A DNA stretch of 64,000 bases from Dehalococcoidia bacterium (GTDB lineage Bacteria > Chloroflexota > Dehalococcoidia > SZUA-161), in contig JAUXAX010000006.1 in assembly GCA_030619685.1 (NCBI GenBank), positions 15,965 to 79,964 on the forward strand, written 5' to 3'. The translations under genes and the position numbers were made by a program. Shown piece after piece: positions 50,783-58,250 of the stretch (its first letter is position 1; every line of letters begins with the position of its first letter). The notes beneath the pieces are model-generated. The model was not told the origin of the DNA. It saw only the letters and a list, made by a program, of their open reading frames with translations, and made no database searches.

Positions 50783-52704
50783 TCCTGCTTCCCTTTCTTG
50801 CGCACCACCTCAGTACCCAAGGGTGGTGCTGCCGGTACCGGCTCGCCAGAGATTTTCACCACGGCGGAGAAGCGTGTTGGACAGACCTCGAAGCAAGTAT
50901 TGCATTTGGTGCACTTGTCCTGATCGATAATATGGACAAGGTTCTTGCCGCCACTGATCGCTTCCACCGGGCAGTCTCTGAGACAGATTCCACAAGCTGT
51001 GCACTTGTTTGGATCGACATAGTACGAGACAAGAGCTTTACAGACGCCGGCAGGGCAGCGTTTCTGCTCAATATGCGCGTCATACTCATCCCGGAAGTAC
51101 CTGACGGTGCTCAGCACCGGATTAGGCGCGGTTTGCCCCAGAGCACACAAGGAGACGTCCTGGACCACCTCAGATAGCTCCTCTAAGAGCTGTATGTCGT
51201 CGGCCTCGCCTTCCCCCTCGCAAATTCCATCCAGTATCTTGACCATTTGCTCAAGACCCGCGCGGCATGGTATGCACTTGCCGCAGGACTCATCGGCAAG
51301 GAAGTTGAGGAAATACCTGGCTACATCTACCATACAGTCGTCTTCGTCCGTTACAATCATGCCCCCTGAGCCCATCATTGAACCTGCCTCTGTAAGCTCG
51401 TCGAAATCCACAGGAATATCAAGATGGCTTTCCGGGAGACACCCTCCAGAGGGGCCGCCTGTCTGAACCGCTTTGAATTTCCTCCCCTTACGAATCCCAC
51501 CACCTATGTTGTAGATAATCTCTCTCAGAGTCATACCCATAGGCACTTCCACCAGCCCGGTATTATTAACCTTGCCCACGAGAGAGAATATCTTTGTTCC
51601 CTTGCTGCTATCGGTTCCGATGCTTGTAAACCAATCTGCGCCTCTATTGATTATCAGAGGCACATTTGCCCAAGTCTCCACATTGTTTAGATTACTAGGC
51701 CTTTCCCATACACCGCTCACCGCGGTACGGATGTACTTTGGCCTCGGCTCGCCGACTATTCCCTCAATGGCAGTCATCAAGGCGCTGGACTCACCGGATA
51801 CGAAAGCCCCGGCACCTCGATGTACAGTAACATCGAAATCGAAGCGGGAGCCAAGCATGTTTTTCCCCAGAAGACCATATTCACGCGCCTGACCCAGGGC
51901 CAGCGAAAGATTGCTCACCGCAAGAGGATATTCCTGACGCACATAAACAAACCCTTCATGGGAGCCAATGGCATAGGCGCCAATTATGAGCCCCTCCAAT
52001 ACGCTGTGAGGATTACCCTCAAGCAAGCTCCTGTCCATAAAGGCACCCGGGTCACCTTCATCTGCATTGACAATGACATATTTAATATCTCCTGGAGCGT
52101 TGCGAGTTGTCTCCCACTTCACCCCGGCAGGGAACCCCCCGCCACCCCTACCCCTCAGGTTGGCACGCTTTACCGTTTCCAGCACTTCCTCAGGGCTCAT
52201 CTCAAAAAGAACCTTAGCTAGGGCAAAATAACCCCCGAGTGCAATGTAATCGTCGATATTCTTTGGATCAATAAGTCTGTTATTGCCGAATACAATCCGT
52301 CTCTGGTGTTTGTAGAAGGGTATCTCGCCCTCATGCGCTATCCTTTCCCCGCCAGCATCTTTGTACAGCAAACGTTCAACTAGCTCCCCATCCATCAAGA
52401 CCTTGGAGACAACCTCGGGAACATCCCCTGGCTTTACCCCAAGATAGCAGATCTCCGCCGGGAAGATGACAACGATAGGGCCTCTCTCACAAAAGCCATG
52501 GCAGCCAGTCCGCCGAACATCCACCTTACTTTTGAGGCCATTCCTTGAGAGTTCGCTAACAATGGCCTGGTAAACCTTATCGGAGGCAAGGGCATGGCAG
52601 CCCGTACCCGAGCAAACAGTAATGCAGGGCTTGTTTGGGTCTCTCTTCGACAATATCTGCGATCTCTTCTTCTCTAGATCGGCAGGCGACCTCAGCCGAG
52701 CCAT
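50779..52704 (-). CDS. NuoF/HndC-type NADH-binding flavoprotein subunit
   Basis: A 641-residue NuoF-like protein with three parts: an N-terminal thioredoxin-like [2Fe-2S] domain (CSGTGCHA, RTGCHGFCERGP), the FMN/NADH domain (GRGGGGFPAGVKW, NADEGDPGAFMDR) with a [4Fe-4S] SCGKCIPCRAG, and a C-terminal 2x[4Fe-4S] ferredoxin (CTACGICLRDCPVEAI, CTKCNTCFEVCP). This fused layout is that of HndC/HydB-type subunits of bifurcating hydrogenases and of NADH-dependent formate dehydrogenases. The ATG at 52704 has AGGAAGTGATC upstream, and an ATG 29 codons earlier is rejected. It follows the NuoE-like gene by 19 bases. Confidence 0.9.
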   Translation of the reverse strand: MARLRSPADLEKKRSQILSKRDPNKPCITVCSGTGCHALASDKVYQAIVSELSRNGLKSKVDVRRTGCHGFCERGPIVVIFPAEICYLGVKPGDVPEVVSKVLMDGELVERLLYKDAGGERIAHEGEIPFYKHQRRIVFGNNRLIDPKNIDDYIALGGYFALAKVLFEMSPEEVLETVKRANLRGRGGGGFPAGVKWETTRNAPGDIKYVIVNADEGDPGAFMDRSLLEGNPHSVLEGLIIGAYAIGSHEGFVYVRQEYPLAVSNLSLALGQAREYGLLGKNMLGSRFDFDVTVHRGAGAFVSGESSALMTAIEGIVGEPRPKYIRTAVSGVWERPSNLNNVETWANVPLIINRGADWFTSIGTDSSKGTKIFSLVGKVNNTGLVEVPMGMTLREIIYNIGGGIRKGRKFKAVQTGGPSGGCLPESHLDIPVDFDELTEAGSMMGSGGMIVTDEDDCMVDVARYFLNFLADESCGKCIPCRAGLEQMVKILDGICEGEGEADDIQLLEELSEVVQDVSLCALGQTAPNPVLSTVRYFRDEYDAHIEQKRCPAGVCKALVSYYVDPNKCTACGICLRDCPVEAISGGKNLVHIIDQDKCTKCNTCFEVCPTRFSAVVKISGEPVPAAPPLGTEVVRKKGKQE

Positions 52705-52723
52705 GATCACTTCCTTTCGCTGG

Positions 52724-53389
52724 CTAATTGTAGGAATTGATAATCCTCTCGACTTCCTTCGGGGCTGGATTGCCATGGTAATCGCCGTCAACCACTATCA
52801 CCGGTCCTAAAGCGCAGCAACCAAGACAGTTTACCGTTTCCAAGGTGAATTTCTGGTCTGGGCTGGTTTCCCCAGGGTTGATGTGCAGTGCGCTCGTCAC
52901 CCTGTCCAGAAGACGAGGTGCGCCGCGAACGTGACAAGCAGTACCCGTGCATACGGACACCTGATGACGGCCTTTGGGAGTCAAACTGAAGGCTTTATAG
53001 AAGGTTGCAATTCTGTAGGCCCGACTTATGGGAACGCCGAGCTTCTTGCAAACCGACATCAAGACATCCCTGGGAAGCCAGTGGTTTTCCCGTTGAATCT
53101 CCAGAAGTATCTGAATCAAGGCGCCTCTGTCGGCTTCATGTTTTTCTATGATTCTGTCCGTATCGCTTGCTTCCTCAGCAACCTGTCCAATTAGCTCCAC
53201 CATGTGAGAGACCTGACTCGCTGGTATTCCTAGCTTATCGCTGACGAGAGTCAAGACGCTCTCTGGGAGCCCACCATCATTGCGCTCGCTACCCATAATT
53301 GTTTTAGTAGGGGTGGCTTTGCCACCCCTACTCTTTTCCTTAGCAGATGATTTCTCACTAGATCGAGTCTTTGCCTTGCCCCTCGCCAT
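52724..53389 (-). CDS. NuoE/HndA-type [2Fe-2S] subunit with basic N-terminal extension
   Basis: A 221-residue NuoE-like subunit. The core (residues ~70-221) has ALIQILLEIQRENHWLPRDV, ATFYKAFSLTPKGRHQVSVC, and [2Fe-2S] cysteines in CTGTACHVRG and CLGCCALGP. The first ~40 residues are an extra Lys/Ser/Arg-rich segment, and a perfect 12-bp inverted repeat lies inside it in frame (see 53306-53332). AAGGAGAACGAG precedes the ATG, so translation from this start is likely. First gene of a NuoE-NuoF-HoxU operon. Confidence 0.87.
   Translation of the reverse strand: MARGKAKTRSSEKSSAKEKSRGGKATPTKTIMGSERNDGGLPESVLTLVSDKLGIPASQVSHMVELIGQVAEEASDTDRIIEKHEADRGALIQILLEIQRENHWLPRDVLMSVCKKLGVPISRAYRIATFYKAFSLTPKGRHQVSVCTGTACHVRGAPRLLDRVTSALHINPGETSPDQKFTLETVNCLGCCALGPVIVVDGDYHGNPAPKEVERIINSYN
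53306..53332. repeat. perfect 12-bp inverted repeat within a coding region
   Basis: AGTAGGGGTGGC at 53306-53317 and GCCACCCCTACT at 53321-53332 with a 3-base loop. It lies inside the NuoE-like gene and on the minus strand encodes the in-frame residues SRGGKATPT. It looks like a small mobile palindrome inserted into the gene without breaking it. Confidence 0.7.
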
Positions 53390-53556
53390 CTCGTTCTCCT
53401 TACCTAGTTCTGTGAATTAGTTTAATTTATTTCGACTTCGAATTCAAGGCAGCATCGGGTCCCGGATACCCAACCCGTTGGATACAGTGAATCCATGTGT
53501 TAGAATACTGTAGCCTTCTATTTCCTGGTTTGCTGACACTGTAAAAGGAGAAAGCT

Positions 53557-54645
53557 ATGTCTCAGGTGTTCTTCTTCAGCTACGCCAAGGCTACCAATCC
53601 TTTGAAAGGCTTGCAACGCCTCATCGCCAAATCGACATTTGAAGAGATGATACCAAGGGATAAGTCCGTTGCCATAAAGCTGCATATGGGAGAGCTAGGA
53701 AACATAAGATACATAAGGCCTGTTTTCGTACGCAAAGTAGTTGACATTGTCAGGAGCAGAGGGGGCAAACCCTTTCTATTTGATACTGTTGTTTCTTACC
53801 CGGGGGAGAGAGAAACTAAGGAGAAGTACCTGGTTACAGCTGCCAAGAATGGTTTTGTTGAGTCTAGTGTGGATGCGCCTGTGGTGATAACAGACGATGA
53901 GGATGACCTACAAACGATACCACTCAGAAACCGAATTGACGACTGTCAGCTAAGGGAGGCAAAAGTCCCTTCCGTACTGTTACAGTCAGCTTGCATGATG
54001 GTCCTATCGCACGTAAAAGGCCACGACCTCTCAGGTTTCGGTGGTGCTATAAAGAATCTCGGGATGGGCTGCGTATCTACGGAAACCAAGCGCGCACAGC
54101 ACTCAGTGAACATGCCTCAATTCAATGAAGAGAGCGACTGCGACGGCTGTGGCGAGTGCACTGACGCATGCCCTACAGGCGCAATAGAGCTGGTGAACGG
54201 AAAGCCGGTGAGAGCAGTAGCGGAATGCATATCCTGTGGCACCTGTTTCCGCAGCTGCCCCTCGAACTGTTGGGTTTGGCCTCCGGGATCAAAAGAAAAG
54301 CTTCAAGTCTGCCTGGCACATTCAGCCAGTGCGGTACTGTCACCCTATCAGGGGAAGCCCGCTTTTGTGAATTTCATCCAGGATGTCGTCCCCCATTGTG
54401 ACTGCATTGCAGCGTCAGGAAGTCCCGTAGTTCAAGATGTCGGCATCACATTCTCATTCGATCCAGTGGCCATTGATAAGGCATCGCTCGACTTAATAGA
54501 TCGGGCTCCCATTATCCCCGGTTCCACTTCAGCCAGGCCGCCTGACCTCCTGGGTAAGATGCACCAGACAAATAGCTTGATACAGCTGGAAGCGGCCGAG
54601 AAACTAAAGATGGGCACCTTGACCTACGATCTAGTTTCAGTGTAG
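53557..54645 (+). CDS. DUF362 protein with ferredoxin domain
   Basis: A 362-residue cytoplasmic protein. The DUF362 core shows AIKLHMGELGNIRYIRPVFV, FDTVVSYPGERE and VLSHVKGHDLSGFGGAIKN. Two ferredoxin motifs are inserted at residues ~190-235: CDGCGECTDACPTGAI and CISCGTCFRSCP, giving two [4Fe-4S] clusters. The end (ITFSFDPVAIDKASLDLI) closes the fold. DUF362-ferredoxin proteins are common in strict anaerobes and probably act in electron transfer or cofactor-related chemistry. AAAAGGAGAAAGCT precedes the ATG. It is divergent from the NuoEF operon and monocistronic. Confidence 0.88.
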   Translation: MSQVFFFSYAKATNPLKGLQRLIAKSTFEEMIPRDKSVAIKLHMGELGNIRYIRPVFVRKVVDIVRSRGGKPFLFDTVVSYPGERETKEKYLVTAAKNGFVESSVDAPVVITDDEDDLQTIPLRNRIDDCQLREAKVPSVLLQSACMMVLSHVKGHDLSGFGGAIKNLGMGCVSTETKRAQHSVNMPQFNEESDCDGCGECTDACPTGAIELVNGKPVRAVAECISCGTCFRSCPSNCWVWPPGSKEKLQVCLAHSASAVLSPYQGKPAFVNFIQDVVPHCDCIAASGSPVVQDVGITFSFDPVAIDKASLDLIDRAPIIPGSTSARPPDLLGKMHQTNSLIQLEAAEKLKMGTLTYDLVSV

Positions 54646-54683
54646 CTAGATATGGTATCTTTGGACTGCCAGGGGGAGCGGAA

Positions 54684-54742
54684 GTAGCGTTGCCACTCCT
54701 GTGGCAACGAATTCTTCGTCGTGACAGGAGTCGCGACGCTAC
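54684..54742. repeat. double-hairpin inverted repeat, MITE/REP-like
   Basis: Two 28-base arms in inverted orientation (GTAGCGTTGCCACTCCTG on the left, the complement of GACAGGAGTCGCGACGCTAC on the right), and each arm contains its own 8-base palindrome (GTTGCCAC/GTGGCAAC; GTCGTGAC/GTCGCGAC). It could fold as one long or two short hairpins. It lies between two convergent genes and could also serve as a bidirectional terminator. Confidence 0.6.
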
Positions 54743-54779
54743 AAAGGGTGAGAACTAGTGCCGGAAAGATTGGGCTTTC

Positions 54780-55997
54780 CTAATAGATTATCTCCTCATC
54801 TATCAGTCGCCCTATTTCGTTGCTGGACATCCCTAAAAGTTCACCGAGGACATACTCGTTATGCTCGCCAATCAACGGCGATGACCTGGTAACTCTGGCC
54901 GGTGTTTCCGACAGTCGCCATGGGGGTCCCAGGACAACCTGGTTCCCCATAACCGGGTGCTCCATTTCCACAGCCAAATTCCGTTCCTTGAAGTGAGCAT
55001 CGCTGAGAATTTCCTCGTTGCTAAGCGAAGGCATGGCGGCAACCCCAGCCTTTTGCAAGATCTCAGTCACTTCGTAATGGGTGTAATTAATCGTCCACTC
55101 TCCAACTAGCCTATCGAGTTCTTCCTGGTTCTTCCAGCGGCTATAGGCATCGGAGAATCGCTCATCCCTAGTCCACTCAGGATTCCCTAGGGCCTCACAG
55201 AAAGCCAGCCACTCCTCTTCTGTGGAGACCGCAATGCTAACCCACTTGTCATCACCATGGCAACGATAGCAATTGTGCGGTGCCATGACCCTGTCCTGGT
55301 TTCCCTTCCGGGATTGTACCCTGCCGTTCATGATGTAATCCATAAGCGCATCGCCGGTGAAAACGGCAAGGCTCTCCACGGAGGACAGGTCTATGTGCTG
55401 CCCTTGGCCGGTGTGCTGCCGATGGCACAACGCAGCTACAACAGCGAAGGCGCCGGTGGTAGCACTCATGAGGTCGGTTGAGCCGGTCATTGGGTTCGGT
55501 GGACTGTCGCTGTAACCTGTTAGGTGTGCCAGCCCGCTGTAACATGCGAAGCTAGGAGCATAGCCTCCGTAGGTTCGCATAGGGCCCTCAGCTCCATAGG
55601 AGGAGGAGGAGAGCATGATGATGTCAGGCTTGACCTCTTTCAGTACCTCGTAGCCCAGCCCCAACCTATCCATAGAGCCGGGGCGCATGTTCTGGGTCAC
55701 TACGTCGCTAATCTGAATTATCCTTTTCGCCAGCTCGACCGCTTTGGGCTGTTTCAGATTGAGCCGCACTGATAGCTTGTTGAGGTTCATATTGTTGAAA
55801 ACTGGAGAGCTATTCACTCCTCCGAACGCATGCGCTCCTATAGTCAAGGTCATTGTTCGAGATGGGTCGGTACGAGCCATGCTCTCGATCTTGATGACCT
55901 CTGCACCCAGAAATGCTAGCAAGCAAGTGGCATAGGACCCTGCCCACAACCAGCAGAAATCAGCCACTCTCACTCCTTCTAGGGCAAACTTGTTCAT
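54780..55997 (-). CDS. CaiB/BaiF (family III) CoA-transferase
   Basis: A 405-residue family III CoA-transferase: VRVADFCWLWAGSYATCLLA, FLGAEVIKIES and QNMRPGSMDRLGLGYEVLKE in the N-terminal half. The catalytic Asp should be in TGSTDLMSATTGAFAV. C-terminal DRMVAPHN-like DRVMAPHNCYRCHGDDKWV. It moves CoA between acids through a mixed anhydride intermediate. The ATG at 55997 starts 17 bases after the stop of the upstream paralogue; longer frames overlap that gene. It is the second of two tandem CoA-transferase genes that may form a heterodimer. Confidence 0.87.
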   Translation of the reverse strand: MNKFALEGVRVADFCWLWAGSYATCLLAFLGAEVIKIESMARTDPSRTMTLTIGAHAFGGVNSSPVFNNMNLNKLSVRLNLKQPKAVELAKRIIQISDVVTQNMRPGSMDRLGLGYEVLKEVKPDIIMLSSSSYGAEGPMRTYGGYAPSFACYSGLAHLTGYSDSPPNPMTGSTDLMSATTGAFAVVAALCHRQHTGQGQHIDLSSVESLAVFTGDALMDYIMNGRVQSRKGNQDRVMAPHNCYRCHGDDKWVSIAVSTEEEWLAFCEALGNPEWTRDERFSDAYSRWKNQEELDRLVGEWTINYTHYEVTEILQKAGVAAMPSLSNEEILSDAHFKERNLAVEMEHPVMGNQVVLGPPWRLSETPARVTRSSPLIGEHNEYVLGELLGMSSNEIGRLIDEEIIY

Positions 55998-56014
55998 TCG
56001 CGAAACATCGCTTT

Positions 56015-57223
56015 CTATATGATCCCGGACCCTTTCATCCTCACCAGATCCTGTCTGTTGTAACCCAGCCGCCCGCAATAGACAAACTCGTTATGCTGGC
56101 CGAGGAGAGGTGCCGCACGCTCCGCCCTCCAAGGAGTCTTGGAGAACTTATAGGGCATTGTGGGATACCTCAGCTTGCCAGCTTCAGCGTGATCGAGCTC
56201 GGCAAAAAAGCCTCGATGCTCCAGTTGAGGAGACTTCACCACCTCCTCTGCGGTATTCACAGGAGAGGCCGATATAGACTCGGCCTGGAGTTGGTGAAAG
56301 AGCTCTTCTTTCTCATATTGTTGTAGCCATTCCCCCACGCGTGGATTTATCTCATCACCATATATGTGACGCTCCAGCCAGGTATTGAACCTCTCATCCT
56401 GGGCCCATGATGGATTTCCCATGTACTCTACAAGGTCCCCCCATTCGCGATCAGTTAGCACCGATACCATAATATAGCCGTCGCGGCATTTCATCGGTGT
56501 CGGCATTAGGACGGGCCAACGGAACCGGGTCCGTCTTATCCCAATATTGGCGAACATAGCTATGTCTAACCCGACCATGGTCATCATCACATCCTGCTTC
56601 GAGACATCTATATGTTGCCCCACTCCAGTCGCCACCATCCTATACACTGCCGCCAATGTCGCCAGAGAAGCACTTAGGCCGCAAATGCAGTCCCCTACCA
56701 GGCCGCCTCCTCTAACCGGTTCCCGGCTAGGGTCAGGCGACTGCATCGGCAGCAGGTAGCCTTCTCCACCACCATGGACGGAGTTGAGCTCGTAGGCTTT
56801 GTAGTCACGATAAGGGCCTGTCTGCCCAAAAGGGGTGATAGATGTCATGACCAAGCGTGGATTGATCTCCTTGAGGTCTTTATAGGTCAATCCCAGTTCT
56901 TCCATGACCGCCGGAGGGTTGTCTTCGACAAGAATATCCGTTTGCTCAATCAGCCGTCTCAGAATGATTCGGCCCGTGCTCATCCCTACGTTCAGTGTGC
57001 AACCTAATTTGTTGGTGTTGAGATATAGATAGAGTCCACTACGTTCTGGATGGGGGATATCCTCCAAAAAAGGACCTCTCCTTCTTGCCTCATCCCCAAC
57101 GCCAGGGGGCTCGATCTTTATCACCTCGGCACCGAGGTCAGCTAATAGCTTGGTGCAATATGGCCCGGCTACGAGGTTACATAACTCAAGGACTTTTAGG
57201 TGGCCTAGGCCTTGCTCAGTCAC
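56015..57223 (-). CDS. CaiB/BaiF (family III) CoA-transferase
   Basis: A 402-residue family III CoA-transferase. N-terminal LKVLELCNLVAGPYCTKLLA and DLGAEVIKIEPPGVGDEARR; the expected catalytic Asp lies in GGLVGDCICGLSASLA; a C-terminal KCRDGYIMVSVLTDREW follows. It should transfer CoA between carboxylic acids. I start at the GTG at 57223, which gives the family's usual length; an ATG 26 codons earlier lacks a ribosome site. It is followed 17 bases on by a second CoA-transferase. The pair resembles BbsEF- or Frc-type two-subunit enzymes, but the acids are unknown. Confidence 0.87.
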   Translation of the reverse strand: MTEQGLGHLKVLELCNLVAGPYCTKLLADLGAEVIKIEPPGVGDEARRRGPFLEDIPHPERSGLYLYLNTNKLGCTLNVGMSTGRIILRRLIEQTDILVEDNPPAVMEELGLTYKDLKEINPRLVMTSITPFGQTGPYRDYKAYELNSVHGGGEGYLLPMQSPDPSREPVRGGGLVGDCICGLSASLATLAAVYRMVATGVGQHIDVSKQDVMMTMVGLDIAMFANIGIRRTRFRWPVLMPTPMKCRDGYIMVSVLTDREWGDLVEYMGNPSWAQDERFNTWLERHIYGDEINPRVGEWLQQYEKEELFHQLQAESISASPVNTAEEVVKSPQLEHRGFFAELDHAEAGKLRYPTMPYKFSKTPWRAERAAPLLGQHNEFVYCGRLGYNRQDLVRMKGSGII

Positions 57224-57421
57224 AACCCTACTCTCTGCTCCAAGGCAAAATTTCGCGAGAACCAACAAGACTTGGCTCTCGCTAATCTGCCAACTAGCCA
57301 TTGCGGCATATGCTCATTTTAGCATATTCCATACACTCTAGACAAGCGATACCCGTAGCTGAGAGCTGTGACTGACCACTACGTATGAATGCCCCTACGC
57401 CTAACTCTCTCATCTGCGAAG

Positions 57422-58192
57422 CTAGCCGATTGCAGCGCCAAGGCTCTGGTTACCCTGCCACTGAATGACTTCGCTGGACCATACCTCGTCTATCGCTGCC
57501 TCCAGAGTTGCCTGTCGGGGTTCACGAACGTTCACCGATGATCTCAAAGTGCGATCATCGATTGCTCTCAGGAATTGGCACTGTTTGCAGAAGGAGAGCA
57601 AAGTGTAGCGTTCGCCCCCGTAAACCACGTAGTCCAATTGCCCGACATAAGGCTCCAAACGCTCCCGCACACGGCTACAAACACGCTCGAAAAAATTCTC
57701 CACTTGCTTTTCACGGCCTCGCTCAAACCTCCGCTGAGAAGCCCCGCCCTTCTTGTGGCGCGAGTGAATATGACCTGTTCCTACTTTGCTGGATAACAGT
57801 TGCTCTCCCCGAAACACGCCTATGGCATAGGCACCCAAACGCAGCAGTATCAGTGCAACAATGAATTCTCGCTGGAGCAGTGAACGCAGAGGTTCTACAT
57901 CATAACCACTGGAGAATAGCTTTTCGGCGATGGGAAACGGCGGCAGCACCAAGTACTTCCCTTGCTCGCCCCAGAAAAGGACCGCGCCAGTTGTTGAACG
58001 GGAAAACAGCTTGGAAACATCCGTCAAAACCTCTTCTCCAACTGAGGCAATGTCAAGCATTTTCTCGATTTCAGGCACAGGCACGCCGGGCGGCACGTAC
58101 AAAGATAGCGCCGAACCGGAGGCAGCTTCCAACTGATCAAGCAGGCGAAGCAGCTTCAGCCTGTTGATCTTGCGGCGACTCGAGCCTAACAT
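57422..58192 (-). CDS. acVLRF1-type peptidyl-tRNA release factor
   Basis: A 256-residue protein of the eRF1-like release-factor superfamily, the actinobacterial/chloroflexal VLRF1 branch (related to Vms1/ANKZF1). The N-terminal part LEAASGSALSLYVPPGVPVP leads into the RNase-H-like domain, and the key loop is KKGGASQRRFERGREKQVEN, where GGxSQ would present the catalytic Gln that hydrolyses peptidyl-tRNA. Vms1/ANKZF1 release peptides from 60S subunits during ribosome quality control. The gene follows mutS2 on the same strand. ATG 58192 is chosen; GTG 58240, ten bases after the mutS2 stop, is possible and would add 16 residues. Family name is from motif memory. Confidence 0.78.
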   Translation of the reverse strand: MLGSSRRKINRLKLLRLLDQLEAASGSALSLYVPPGVPVPEIEKMLDIASVGEEVLTDVSKLFSRSTTGAVLFWGEQGKYLVLPPFPIAEKLFSSGYDVEPLRSLLQREFIVALILLRLGAYAIGVFRGEQLLSSKVGTGHIHSRHKKGGASQRRFERGREKQVENFFERVCSRVRERLEPYVGQLDYVVYGGERYTLLSFCKQCQFLRAIDDRTLRSSVNVREPRQATLEAAIDEVWSSEVIQWQGNQSLGAAIG

Positions 58193-58250
58193 AAACTTGA
58201 TCCCGCTATTGATGATCCTAAGCCTCTGGTGATTCCTCACACCCTGATGT

